Notes under the pieces: generated by a model
The model's input: the letters and a program-made list of their open reading frames with translations, nothing else
What the model was told of the DNA's origin: nothing
Databases searched by the model: none
Made by a program: the position numbers and the translations under genes
Source of the DNA: Tepidanaerobacter syntrophicus
GTDB lineage: Bacteria > Bacillota > Thermosediminibacteria > Thermosediminibacterales > Tepidanaerobacteraceae
Assembly (NCBI RefSeq): GCF_001485475.2
Contig: NZ_DF977002.1
Location: forward strand, 62,001 to 126,000
DNA: 64,000 nt
Direction: 5' to 3'
Part shown: piece after piece, positions 54,122 through 62,562 of the stretch
How the letters are laid out: each line of letters begins with the position of its first letter
Position numbering within the stretch: the first letter of the stretch is position 1

Positions 54122-55399
54122 TTATTTGCTTGAATCCTTGCTATCTGTCTCTGTAGTTTTTTGTCTATCCAATAATATTACAAAAGGTATATATATTAGG
54201 GTTGCAATAACAAGATTAATTATAGCAAGTATCATTGCTCCCACGCTTCCACCTGTTGCAAGAAAAGCTCCTATTCCAACCGGTGATGTCCATGGAATTG
54301 CAACATATGTCGGCGGAACAAGGCCTATAGCCGTAGCTAAATATGCAATGAGTGTAAGTATCGGTTCAATTATTATAAACGGTATAAATAATATCGGATT
54401 TAGCACTATAGGTAGTCCAAAAATAATTGGTTCATTAATTTGGAATATTCCCGCAGGTAGTGCAAGTTTTGCAAGGCTCTTTAAATCCTGTCTTTTTCTT
54501 GCCACAAGTAATATAGCAATAATTAATCCCAAGGTTGCGCCAGAACCTCCAAGATGAGAATAAGTATCGAAAAACACCCTTGTAATAATGTTTGGAGGAA
54601 CTGCTCCTTGCTGAATCGCCGCGGCATTTGCCTGCAGTGCCGGCAGATAAATGGCATTCATCACAGGATCTAATAAGTTTGCCCCATGAAGACCAAAAAA
54701 CCAAAAAAGCGTTATCAGAAAAGTTGCCAGCATAGCTGAACCTACGCTTTGACCTAGATTTTGAAGCGGAGTCTGGATAGTCTTTAGTATAACATCATAT
54801 AAGCTTACCCCGCCCATGGCAGTTATTATTGACGTTAAAATTCCAAAAACATATACTGTAACAATCCCGGGAATTAGCGCTGCAAAAGCCCTTCCTACGG
54901 CAGGAGGCACGTCTCCCGGAATAGTTATAACAAGATGAGCTTTCGTAAGTTTTACAAAGATCTCTGTTGCTATAAGGGACACCAAAAGACCTGTAAAAAG
55001 TGCAGTGGCGTCAAGATAATTGATTTTGATAAATCCCCATCCTACCCCCTCCGGCGCTTGAGGAAGTGTGATTATAAAGCTTGCTACTGATATTAAGCCT
55101 GCCATCAGTCCATCTTCGTTGTAGCTCTTTGCCAGGTTGTAGCCTATGGAAAACACTATAAGCAAAGTCATTATAGCAAAGGTTCCCCACCAAACTGCGC
55201 CATTTATCGGAACTAAAAACGATAAAGCCGGTATCCATACACATAATGTATTATTAAGAAGAACCGCAAAGGAACCTGCAAGTATTAAAGGCATAATACC
55301 GGCAAAGCCGTCACGTATAGCCACAAGATGTCTTTGAGATCCTATCTTACCCGCTATCGGCACAAAGTGCTCATCCATCCAATTTATAAAAGCCTCCAT
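54122..55399 (-). CDS. PTS lactose/cellobiose-type EIIC permease
   Basis: A 425-residue EIIC of the Lac/Cel family: about ten membrane segments with the conserved PPAVGRAFAALIPG, GLHGANLLDPVMNAIY and NEPIIFGLPIVLNPI motifs. The last two contribute to sugar binding and phosphotransfer. The N-terminus MEAFINWMDEHFVPIAGKIG is typical of CelB. ATG start. Specificity (cellobiose-like versus MurNAc-GlcNAc) cannot be read from sequence. Confidence 0.95.
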   Translation of the reverse strand: MEAFINWMDEHFVPIAGKIGSQRHLVAIRDGFAGIMPLILAGSFAVLLNNTLCVWIPALSFLVPINGAVWWGTFAIMTLLIVFSIGYNLAKSYNEDGLMAGLISVASFIITLPQAPEGVGWGFIKINYLDATALFTGLLVSLIATEIFVKLTKAHLVITIPGDVPPAVGRAFAALIPGIVTVYVFGILTSIITAMGGVSLYDVILKTIQTPLQNLGQSVGSAMLATFLITLFWFFGLHGANLLDPVMNAIYLPALQANAAAIQQGAVPPNIITRVFFDTYSHLGGSGATLGLIIAILLVARKRQDLKSLAKLALPAGIFQINEPIIFGLPIVLNPILFIPFIIIEPILTLIAYLATAIGLVPPTYVAIPWTSPVGIGAFLATGGSVGAMILAIINLVIATLIYIPFVILLDRQKTTETDSKDSSK

Positions 55400-55427
55400 A
55401 AATAAAATCCCCCTTTATAGATTTTAA

Positions 55428-55754
55428 TTATTCGCCTTCCCCTTTTTTCTCCGCTAACTTAAGCGCTTGTTCTAATACTGCTTCTCCGTTCATTGTTCCA
55501 TAATCTTTGCTGTTTATTACATCTAAAGCAATTTTTTTGCCGGCAAGGGTCTTTTTAAGTTCATTGTATAAATATCTTACTTGTGGTCCTAAAAGTAGTA
55601 CATCGGTATCGTCATAATGATTTTTTGCTTCTGCTTGGGATGTAGCAACAATTTCCACATCCGTAAGCCCTTTTTTCTGAGCCGCTTCTTGCATTTTTTT
55701 TACAAGAAGGCTTGTGGAAGACCCTGAAGAGCATACCAGCATGATCCTTTTCAT
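55428..55754 (-). CDS. PTS lactose/cellobiose-type EIIB component
   Basis: A 108-residue EIIB with active-site Cys at about 8 in IMLVCSSGSSTSLLV. ATG at 55754 is chosen: GGAGGTG precedes it, and the longer frame back to 55793 would run through the sigma-54 promoter. First gene of the sugar operon proper; phosphate passes from EIIA to this Cys and then to the sugar. Confidence 0.95.
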   Translation of the reverse strand: MKRIMLVCSSGSSTSLLVKKMQEAAQKKGLTDVEIVATSQAEAKNHYDDTDVLLLGPQVRYLYNELKKTLAGKKIALDVINSKDYGTMNGEAVLEQALKLAEKKGEGE

Positions 55755-55781
55755 ATTTTCACCTCCTTGCTCTTTTATAAG

Positions 55782-55797
55782 AGCAATTCTCATGCCA
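55782..55797 (-). promoter_or_regulatory. Sigma-54 (-24/-12) promoter of the PTS operon
   Basis: On the minus strand TGGCATGAGAATTGCT matches the RpoN consensus TGGCAC-N5-TTGCW with exact GG-to-GC spacing of 12 and one substitution (C to T). It lies 28 bp before the EIIB ATG, between levR and EIIB, exactly where a LevR-type activator would work. Confidence 0.92.
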
Positions 55798-55859
55798 AAG
55801 TTTATATGGAGGCTAAAAAATTTCTAACCATTGGGGGATCTGGGTTTTGCTTAATAAGA

Positions 55860-55885
55860 AAGTGTGTATTAAAAAATACACACTT
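55860..55885 (-). terminator. Terminator after levR
   Basis: AAGTGTGTATT and AATACACACTT form an 11-bp perfect stem with a 4-nt loop, followed on the minus strand by TCTTATT, 10 bp after the levR stop. It isolates levR from the sigma-54-driven PTS genes. Confidence 0.85.
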
Positions 55886-55894
55886 TTTGCACCA

Positions 55895-58615
55895 TTACAC
55901 ACTAGTTGAAAATTGTCTGGTTTCCTCTGCATTTTCAAGAAACATCCTGCAAAGATAAGCATATTCGTGAGGACCTATATCAATATTAAAATAATCTTCA
56001 AGGGGCTTTAAATGGTTTTCTAGAATAACTAGTTCTTTTTTATGCCTTTTTTCATATTCCTGTAAGTTTTCGAAAATGGCTCTTTTGCCGCCTGATGCCA
56101 GTTTTTCAATCAAAAATGCCATATGAAGTATTATACCTATCTTTACTTCTGAAGGAATTAAAAGACCAAGCGCCTTTGAGATGTTTATTACGGATGATTT
56201 TGACATTCTGAAACATTCTTCAGCGTTTACCGCCTTTAGATGCTCGCACAGTGATTGCTCTATCTTTTTATAGGTTTCGACTTCATCTATAAGACTAAGT
56301 AAAAAATCTTTGGCTTTTCCTGTAAGCAAATCCGCGGCAGAAATATACGGAATATCAGGTACTGCAAAATCAAGAGTACCGATTATTGCTATAATGTCAG
56401 AGTTTTGCTTGTGTTTTTTAATGCTTTCTTCGAACTCTCCTTTATTAATAAATTCCTCCGGAATTACTTTTATGCTGCTGTTATTTCTTAAATATTCTTC
56501 TTCAACAATCTTTTTTAATTCCTTAGCTGCTCCTTGGCCGGTAAAACACGCTGTTATTATAACATTTTCTATGTGTGCTGTGCTTTTTCGAAAACCGCCG
56601 GATTCTCTATTATTTATTTTTGATACCGATTCGTATATCTCATCTAAGTCTTTTCCGGTAATTGCTTTATGGCATGCATCTATTACCATTAAAGTGGTTA
56701 CCATGTCAACTGTTTTTATTTTAATATTTGTTTCCTCGGCTATCATGTTGCCAAAATTTTTTAAAGAACCCATATCTACAAAAAGTAAAACGCCCTTGCC
56801 CCTGTCACATTTTATTGCATATTCCTTTATTGTTTTATACATCTTTTCAGGATCCATGGCAAGAGGCATGTCAAGACCTATTACATGCTCTGTTCCCGCT
56901 AGGTCGTTTGCTACTTTGGCCATGCTGCTTGCGGTTGTATCGCCGTGCATTGCTACTAAAACCGCAACTTTACCCTCAAGCTCTTCGCTTTGTAAATCTT
57001 CATCAGGAACAAAAAACATAGCAAGGTAGCCTATCTCATCCAGAGGTGTTTCAATTTTAAACTTCTGATCAATCAGTTTTGCCGCTTCTACAGCTGCTAT
57101 GAATTCATCCGGATAGTTTATTCTTATAAAATTAAGGCGTGGATTATATATTTTCCCTCCGACTTTTATTCTATCTATGGTTTTTTGCAAATGCAAAGCC
57201 AATCCAAAAAAGATCTTTTCGTCCATATATCTGTTTAATTTTATCTCAGCCATATTCAGTATTGCTTCAGTTGTATTTATTACTTCTTCACCTACTATTT
57301 TAGAAATTTCATCTTTATGGTACTTTTCTGCCATATTTTGGATGTATTTTTTGAAGTGTTTTTCTATCTCGTCATTTAAAATTCTATTTATCTCCTGTTC
57401 TTCAATTCCGCTTTTATTTAAAATTTCCAACTTTTCTTCTATGACTTCATAAAAATGCCCCTCGCTGCTGTCCCTTAAAAAGATGGTATGGTAGTCCTTG
57501 TCCGGAGAAAAATAAAGCACTTCCTCGTTGCTGCTTATTAGTGTTTCTATTTCATCGCGGAATTTATGCAGATTCATGATGCCTCTTTTCACATGGAGGG
57601 GAAGGTCTTCTGAAGAAATGAAAAGATACTCCCTGCTTTGAGATTTGTAATTTAAAAATGCCTTTGCGCAAGCTATCTGTATATCATTTTTAAGCTGACC
57701 TATGTTGCCTGCGCAATTATAAAGTAAATATGAAATAAAACAGTTTCTTTCGATGTATATGTCTTTATTTATGCGGGCCGATTCTTCGCTTAAAAAAGCG
57801 CATATTAGGCCGCATCTTTCCGCAAGAGTCTTTTCCCGAAGCGGTGGAAGATTTATAGTTACCGGAATTCGTCTTATGAATGTTTTTAGTAAATAAGATT
57901 GAGGTTCTTCGGTGGTTGCTGCAATTAGGCGTGCTTTTGAAGTGACAACTTTCTCGGTTTCTCCAAGGGGCCTAAAGCAGCCTTTATCCATGTATATGAA
58001 CAGAAGCTCCTGCCCTTGAGGAGGCAGACGATGTATTTCATCTAAAAAAATTATACCGCCGTCAGCCTGTTTTAAAAGACCTGTTTTATCTTCTGCCGCT
58101 CCGGTATAGGCACCTTTTTTAACTCCAAAAAGCTGAGCTATTAAAAGCTGGGGATTATCGGCATAGTCAGCGCAATTAAAACTTATAAAGGGAGCATCAG
58201 AGGACAGTAAATTAGATTCTACGGCAAAACCATATATTGCTTCTGCAAATATAGACTTACCTGCTCCCGTCTCTCCAAGTATAAGTATTGGCAAGCCGTC
58301 AGTAGGGTAAGATATGGCCGCTTTTGCTAGCTGAATGGCAGCTTTTAGACTCATATCTGCTCCTATGAGTCTATCAAGAGAAATTAATGCTTTTGCAGTT
58401 TCTTTCGAGTTTCTCTTTTTTTCTTTAACTTTGTAGAGTACAGGCCTGCCTTTTATTTTTTCAATTTTACCGGCTTTATATAGTTCGTTTAAGTATCTGC
58501 TTACATTGGTTCTGTCTATTCCAATTTTTAAGGCAATATCCGCCGCACAAACTCCGCTCTCTTTGTCTTCTGTTAATTGGACAAGAATATCATACACTTC
58601 GTCAATTTTTTTCAT
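55895..58615 (-). CDS. LevR-type sigma-54-dependent PTS transcriptional activator
   Basis: A 906-residue multidomain regulator (start ATG 58615 with AGGGTGG; the frame could open 9 codons earlier). N-terminal winged helix (about 1-65). AAA+ sigma-54 activator domain with GETGAGKS (about 116) and the sigma-54 contact loop GAYTGA (about 168). First PRD (about 420-530), EIIA-Man-like domain with VLVAMHGDTTASSMA (about 553-567), an EIIB-like segment ITACFTGQG (about 692), and a C-terminal PRD. Phosphorylation on PRD/EIIA His by PTS proteins tunes activity. It stands immediately upstream of the sigma-54 promoter of its target operon. Confidence 0.95.
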   Translation of the reverse strand: MKKIDEVYDILVQLTEDKESGVCAADIALKIGIDRTNVSRYLNELYKAGKIEKIKGRPVLYKVKEKKRNSKETAKALISLDRLIGADMSLKAAIQLAKAAISYPTDGLPILILGETGAGKSIFAEAIYGFAVESNLLSSDAPFISFNCADYADNPQLLIAQLFGVKKGAYTGAAEDKTGLLKQADGGIIFLDEIHRLPPQGQELLFIYMDKGCFRPLGETEKVVTSKARLIAATTEEPQSYLLKTFIRRIPVTINLPPLREKTLAERCGLICAFLSEESARINKDIYIERNCFISYLLYNCAGNIGQLKNDIQIACAKAFLNYKSQSREYLFISSEDLPLHVKRGIMNLHKFRDEIETLISSNEEVLYFSPDKDYHTIFLRDSSEGHFYEVIEEKLEILNKSGIEEQEINRILNDEIEKHFKKYIQNMAEKYHKDEISKIVGEEVINTTEAILNMAEIKLNRYMDEKIFFGLALHLQKTIDRIKVGGKIYNPRLNFIRINYPDEFIAAVEAAKLIDQKFKIETPLDEIGYLAMFFVPDEDLQSEELEGKVAVLVAMHGDTTASSMAKVANDLAGTEHVIGLDMPLAMDPEKMYKTIKEYAIKCDRGKGVLLFVDMGSLKNFGNMIAEETNIKIKTVDMVTTLMVIDACHKAITGKDLDEIYESVSKINNRESGGFRKSTAHIENVIITACFTGQGAAKELKKIVEEEYLRNNSSIKVIPEEFINKGEFEESIKKHKQNSDIIAIIGTLDFAVPDIPYISAADLLTGKAKDFLLSLIDEVETYKKIEQSLCEHLKAVNAEECFRMSKSSVINISKALGLLIPSEVKIGIILHMAFLIEKLASGGKRAIFENLQEYEKRHKKELVILENHLKPLEDYFNIDIGPHEYAYLCRMFLENAEETRQFSTSV

Positions 58616-58689
58616 AAGACCACCCTGCTTATTTTTTAGCACCTTCTAGTGTTTATATTATTATGTAAAGTCAGAAATGTAAAGCCGGA

Positions 58690-58717
58690 AAGATTTTTCA
58701 CTGCGCTCAAAACGACA
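58690..58717. repeat. Copy 2 of a 28-bp dispersed intergenic repeat
   Basis: Matches 40771-40798 at 23 of 28 positions (AAGATTTTTC-ACTGCGCTCA-AAACGACA). It lies in the 247-bp gap upstream of levR, which otherwise shows no gene or recognisable motif. Confidence 0.6.
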
Positions 58718-58866
58718 AATGCTTATACAAAGATCTAACTTGTCAGAGGCGGCTATATACCCGATTTGTAGAGCAGAAAGGACTATAAGGAAATAGCAAA
58801 CGGGATAGTAAAAACCTGCTTTCTAAAGATCTAAGCGATGTATTTTGCTTGTGAAGATAAAAAAGA

Positions 58867-58891
58867 AAAGAGGGAGATATTTTCCCTCTTT
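58867..58891 (-). terminator. Terminator of nrdJ
   Basis: AAAGAGGGA and TCCCTCTTT form a 9-bp perfect stem with a 7-nt loop, followed on the minus strand by TCTTTTTT. The 5' arm overlaps the nrdJ stop codon. Confidence 0.9.
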
Positions 58892-61229
58892 AACTGCATT
58901 TTGAATAACCGCAGCTGCGGCAGACTACACATCCGCCTTCGTGCTCTAACTCGTGGCCGCATTCCGGACATAAGGCTCCATTTGAATTATTTTTGCCGGG
59001 ATTCGGTTTTTTCTTATTAGCCTTTTCTAACTCCTCATTATTGATATCCACATAGCGTTTAATATCGGCTTCGCTTACATCGCTGTTGCCATTTACTACT
59101 ATAGTCTTTCCCATGCTTCTTTCAAGAGCGCGGCCGATAGCATCAGGACATGACAGCACTTTTATATCTTTATTTGTTGCCATTTGTCGCAGTGTGGAGT
59201 GACAGCGAATGCCCTTTAGCTGTTCAACTATAGCTTTTACATCTATCCCTGCCCTGAGAGCCAAGGATATCAGACGGCTAGTAGCTTCTGATTGGGACGG
59301 GCATCCTCCTGCCCTGCCTAAATTTGTAAATACCTCACATATTCCGTTTTCATCTGAATTTACTGTTATATAAAGGTTTCCGCAACCTATTTTTACTTTT
59401 TCCGTGCTGCCATAAGTAACATTGGGCCTTGGCCTGGGCTTTATTTTATCATCCATATTTGCCTCTTCTTGGCTTTCAGTCGTTTCTTCCTTAACTTTCT
59501 TTTCAATCTTTGCGCCTTTATTTAGAACTTGTTCTTCCCTGCTTCTATCTCTATAGATTGTAACACCCTTGCAGCCTAATTCATAAGCTAGTAAATACAC
59601 CTTTTTAACATCTTCACGCGTTGCATTCTGTGGAAAGTTTACGGTTTTTGACACAGCATTATCAGTGTATTTTTGAAATGCCGCCTGCATTTTTACATGC
59701 CACTCAGGCGAAATATCATGAGCTGTAACAAAAACTCTCTTTATATCTTCAGGGACTTCCTCTATGCCTTGCAGCGTGCCTCGTTCTAAGATTTTTTCCA
59801 TTAATTCCTCACTGTAAAGCCCACGCTCTTTTAGAACTTGCTCCAGCATCGGATGGATTTCTACTAATCTTTGATTATCTAATACGTGTCTCTCAAAGGC
59901 TAAGGCAAATACAGGCTCTATGCCGCTGGAAACTCCTGCTATTATACTTATTGTCCCTGTTGGAGCTATTGTGGTCGTTGTGGCATTCCTTAATTTTATG
60001 CCCTTTTCCTTGTAAATACTCTTTTCCCAGTTAGGAAACACCCCCCGCTCCTTAGCAAGCTCGCAGGATGCGTTTTTGGATTCTTTGTCAATAAAGCTCA
60101 TTATCTCTTCGGCAATCTTTAGAGCCTCATCCGAATTATAAGGGATGCCTAAGGCTATGAGCATATCAGCAAATCCCATAACTCCAAGGCCGATTTTTCT
60201 ATTAGAAAGAGTCATCTCTTCAATTTCTTTTAGAGGATAGACGTTTACATCAATCACATCATCTAAAAATCTCACTGCTTTATGAACTGTATCCTTTAAG
60301 TCCTCATAATCAATTTCGATTTTTTCGCCTGATTTTTTCACAAATTTAACTAGATTTATCGAGCCCAAATTGCAGCTTTCAAAAGGCAAAAGGGGCTGCT
60401 CCCCGCAAGGATTGGTGCTTTCAATTTCCCCGACTTCCGGTGTGGGATTGTATTTGTTTATTCTGTCAATAAATATAATACCGGGCTCGCCATTCTTCCA
60501 AGCCATATCCACTATTAAGTCAAACACTTCTCTTGCTTTAAGCTTGCCTGCAACTTTTTTTGTGTGAGGATCGACCAAATCATAAGTTTCATCATTTTTT
60601 AGTGCTTCCATAAACTTATCCGTTATAGCTACACTTATGTTAAAGTTAGTAATTTCTTTATCGTCTTCCTTGCAGCGGATGAAGTCCAAAATATCAGGGT
60701 GATCTACGCGAAGTATGCCCATGTTGGCACCCCTCCTTGTTCCGCCTTGCTTTACAGCTTCTGTTGCCGCATTGAAAACCTTCATAAAGGAAATAGGCCC
60801 TGATGCTACACCCCCTGTAGACTTTACTGTGGCTCCTTTAGGGCGCAGGCGCGAAAAGCTAAATCCTGTTCCCCCGCCGCTTTTATGAATAAGGGCGGCA
60901 TATTTAATGGAATCAAAAATTCCTTCCATTGAGTCTTCCACCGGCAAAACAAAACAAGCCGAAAGCTGCCCCAACTCTCTTCCGGCATTCATTAAGGTAG
61001 GCGAGTTTGGCAAAAATTTAAGTTCCGCCATTATATCATAAAATTTTTCCGCCCACTTATCAGGGTCTGCGCCAGGATATTTAGACTCTGCTTTAGCTAC
61101 CGCCCGGGCTACTCTTTCCATTAGCTCTTCAGGAGTTTCAATAACTTTGCCGTTTTCATCTTTTATGAGATATCGCTTTTCTAAAACTACTCTCGCATTT
61201 TCTGTCAAATTTATCTTCCCTTTTTTCAT
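58890..61229 (-). CDS. nrdJ: Adenosylcobalamin-dependent (class II) ribonucleotide reductase
   Basis: A 779-residue class II RNR that makes deoxynucleotides with a B12-derived radical and needs no oxygen. Active-site features: substrate-site Cys about 92 in GQLSACFVLP, NPCGEQPLLPFESCNLGS (about 272-289) with the radical Cys, and APTGTISIIAGVSSGIEP. The C-terminal part has a TSCPD domain (KIGCGNLYITVNSDENG...) and a terminal zinc/redox Cys cluster CPEC...CVVCRSCGYSKC. ATG start. A candidate NrdR box lies 130 bp upstream. Cobalamin dependence fits with the riboswitch-controlled cobT elsewhere in the window. Confidence 0.97.
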   Translation of the reverse strand: MKKGKINLTENARVVLEKRYLIKDENGKVIETPEELMERVARAVAKAESKYPGADPDKWAEKFYDIMAELKFLPNSPTLMNAGRELGQLSACFVLPVEDSMEGIFDSIKYAALIHKSGGGTGFSFSRLRPKGATVKSTGGVASGPISFMKVFNAATEAVKQGGTRRGANMGILRVDHPDILDFIRCKEDDKEITNFNISVAITDKFMEALKNDETYDLVDPHTKKVAGKLKAREVFDLIVDMAWKNGEPGIIFIDRINKYNPTPEVGEIESTNPCGEQPLLPFESCNLGSINLVKFVKKSGEKIEIDYEDLKDTVHKAVRFLDDVIDVNVYPLKEIEEMTLSNRKIGLGVMGFADMLIALGIPYNSDEALKIAEEIMSFIDKESKNASCELAKERGVFPNWEKSIYKEKGIKLRNATTTTIAPTGTISIIAGVSSGIEPVFALAFERHVLDNQRLVEIHPMLEQVLKERGLYSEELMEKILERGTLQGIEEVPEDIKRVFVTAHDISPEWHVKMQAAFQKYTDNAVSKTVNFPQNATREDVKKVYLLAYELGCKGVTIYRDRSREEQVLNKGAKIEKKVKEETTESQEEANMDDKIKPRPRPNVTYGSTEKVKIGCGNLYITVNSDENGICEVFTNLGRAGGCPSQSEATSRLISLALRAGIDVKAIVEQLKGIRCHSTLRQMATNKDIKVLSCPDAIGRALERSMGKTIVVNGNSDVSEADIKRYVDINNEELEKANKKKPNPGKNNSNGALCPECGHELEHEGGCVVCRSCGYSKCS

Positions 61230-61357
61230 TCAATCATCCCTTTTTTTGGTTTATTAGATTTCTGTGCTTAATTGGAAAAGTATAGTATAATATATAATAT
61301 TGATTAAATTCGTAAAAGTATAATAATACAATACCAAAATAAACAATTCAGAATTTG

Positions 61358-61373
61358 CTACTATATGTAGTAG
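61358..61373. promoter_or_regulatory. Candidate NrdR box upstream of nrdJ
   Basis: CTACTATATGTAGTAG contains the core CTATATGTAG, one base off the NrdR core CTATATATAG, within a 6-bp perfect inverted repeat. A second, degenerate half (ACTACAACTAT, 61392-61402) lies about 32 bp away, the spacing typical of NrdR box pairs. The rest of the 395-bp gap 61230-61624 is AT-rich with TATAAT-like runs and no gene. Confidence 0.6.
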
Positions 61374-61587
61374 TATGCATATTTATATTATACTACAACT
61401 ATGGATTTTAACACCTTCTTTATTTCCTCTCCAGGTTAAAGAAGCTAATTTTTTATAACCAAAATTACTTCTTTCACTTTTTTACGCCATATTATATTAA
61501 TATAAATTGATTAAGGTGTCTATTTATCCGATGAAATATTTCTATATTAAAACAAAACAACATCTCTTCATATTAAAATTAAGAAAT

Positions 61588-61612
61588 AAAAAGACGATCT
61601 TTTAAGATCGTC
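61588..61612 (-). terminator. Terminator of the perR operon
   Basis: GACGATCTT-AA-AAGATCGTC perfect 9-bp stem, followed on the minus strand by TTTTTATTTC, 12 bp after the perR stop. Confidence 0.93.
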
Positions 61613-61624
61613 ACGTCAGCACTC

Positions 61625-62032
61625 CTATTGCTTAAGTTTTTCTTTGCACTCTGAACAGAGTCCATAAAACTCAGTTCTGTGAAAAAAAACCTGGACATTA
61701 TTTTTTTTAGAAACCTCTGAATCTAGTTCTTTATTCACCGGGCATCCTTTAACATCAGATACTTTTCCGCACTGGGTACAGACAAAGTGATAATGATTTT
61801 CCGGATTGCCGTCAAAACGGCTAAATTTGCTGCCGCAGTTTAATTCCAGAATTTCTCCTGCTTCCTTAAGGATGCTCAAGTTTCTATAAACAGTGCCTAA
61901 ACTTATATTTGGCATCTCTTTCTTTACTTGTTCATAAATCCAGTCTGCTGTAGGATGAGTATCAGTGCTTTTTAGAACCTTTAGAATTAAGTCTCTCTGT
62001 TTTGTTTTACGAACAAATCTTTTCCTTTCCAT
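61625..62032 (-). CDS. perR: Peroxide-responsive repressor PerR (Fur family)
   Basis: A 135-residue Fur-family repressor. Winged helix NISLGTVYRNLSIL (42-55). Structural zinc Cys pairs at 85/88 and 126/129. The regulatory metal ligands of Bacillus PerR all have counterparts: His 26, Asp 74, His 80, His 82 and Asp 93. Asp at the last position (Glu in Fur) favours PerR over Fur. ATG start 8 bp after the rubredoxin-like gene. A PerR-box palindrome at the operon promoter indicates autoregulation. Metal-catalysed oxidation of the His ligands would relieve repression. Confidence 0.93.
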   Translation of the reverse strand: MERKRFVRKTKQRDLILKVLKSTDTHPTADWIYEQVKKEMPNISLGTVYRNLSILKEAGEILELNCGSKFSRFDGNPENHYHFVCTQCGKVSDVKGCPVNKELDSEVSKKNNVQVFFHRTEFYGLCSECKEKLKQ

Positions 62033-62040
62033 CTAATCCC

Positions 62041-62169
62041 TCATTTATCTTCCTTTTGAGGTGCTTCTACCTTAACAAATGTATCTTTGGCTTCGCATTC
62101 CGGACATTTTCTAGGCTTACAACGGCTCTCTTTCTCATACCCACAAGCACTGCATTTATATACTGCCAT
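62041..62169 (-). CDS. Small rubredoxin-like protein (RCKP type)
   Basis: A 42-residue protein, MAVYKCSACGYEKESRCKPR at the start, with CxxC pairs at Cys 6/9 and 22/25 that can form a rubredoxin-like Fe/Zn site; the second half is KCPEC plus a short acidic tail. The RCKP motif (16-19) gives this group its name. It is first in an operon with perR, behind a PerR box, so it is probably an electron carrier or metal sensor in peroxide/oxygen defence (inference). ATG start with CGGAGGTG nine bases upstream. Confidence 0.9.
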   Translation of the reverse strand: MAVYKCSACGYEKESRCKPRKCPECEAKDTFVKVEAPQKEDK

Positions 62170-62187
62170 TGAAAAACACCTCCGTAT

Positions 62188-62202
62188 TAGTAATAATTAC
62201 TA
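62188..62202. promoter_or_regulatory. PerR box (7-1-7 palindrome)
   Basis: TAGTAATAATTACTA is a perfect 7-1-7 inverted repeat and matches the PerR consensus TTATAATNATTATAA at 10 of 14 positions. It sits just downstream of the -10 of the rubredoxin-like/perR promoter, overlapping the expected start site. Confidence 0.85.
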
Positions 62203-62211
62203 TTCATATAT

Positions 62212-62240
62212 AGTATATAGCAGGTTTTTTTATATGTCAA
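62212..62240 (-). promoter_or_regulatory. SigA-type promoter of the rubredoxin-like/perR operon
   Basis: TTGACA (62240-62235), 17-bp spacer, TATACT (62217-62212) on the minus strand, followed by the PerR box. Confidence 0.88.
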
Positions 62241-62305
62241 CAATTTAATAGTTTTGGCTAAATATAAAATAATATCGGGCAATTATTTTTTTATTAAAAA
62301 ACTTA

Positions 62306-62333
62306 TTGACTTTTTAAAACAAAAAGTTATAAT
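62306..62333 (+). promoter_or_regulatory. SigA-type promoter of the 41-residue ORF
   Basis: TTGACT (62306-62311), 16-bp spacer, TATAAT (62328-62333), 54 bp before the ATG. It is divergent from the perR promoter, 66 bp away. Confidence 0.78.
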
Positions 62334-62386
62334 AAAAATATACAGTAATACTTGTATACAATTATTCAAATAGGAGGGATCCCGCG

Positions 62387-62512
62387 ATGTTATACAATGA
62401 TAACTCTGCCTTATTAATCAACGAAGAGGAAAAAGAACAGGAAGTTGTATTAGATGTACTAGAAGATTATATGTTGGATTATCTGTATAAATCAGGTTAC
62501 ATGGAATATTAA
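62387..62512 (+). CDS. Small acidic protein of unknown function, 41 residues
   Basis: MLYNDNSALLINEEEKEQEV and then VLDVLEDYMLDYLYKSGYMEY. A short polar start and a Glu-rich stretch precede an amphipathic helix rich in Leu, Asp and Tyr. No cysteines, no signal peptide. Support for expression: a consensus promoter, a strong AGGAGGGAT ribosome site 8 bases upstream of the ATG, and a strong terminator hairpin downstream. I do not recognise the family. It is divergent from the PerR operon; whether it is also peroxide-controlled is unknown. A 12-codon ATG frame at 62525 follows but looks too short to claim. Confidence 0.72.
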   Translation: MLYNDNSALLINEEEKEQEVVLDVLEDYMLDYLYKSGYMEY

Positions 62513-62562
62513 AGGTGATCCATCATGGTTGAAAAAATAGAGATCTTTTCCTTGAATATTTG

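Noticed and set aside
55755-55793. Longer EIIB start at 55793
   Set aside because: It overlaps the sigma-54 promoter; ATG 55754 follows GGAGGTG and matches EIIB N-termini.
56310-57029. 239-codon plus-strand open frame inside levR
   Set aside because: It is the antisense shadow of a well-supported LevR protein; no ribosome site and no recognisable domain.
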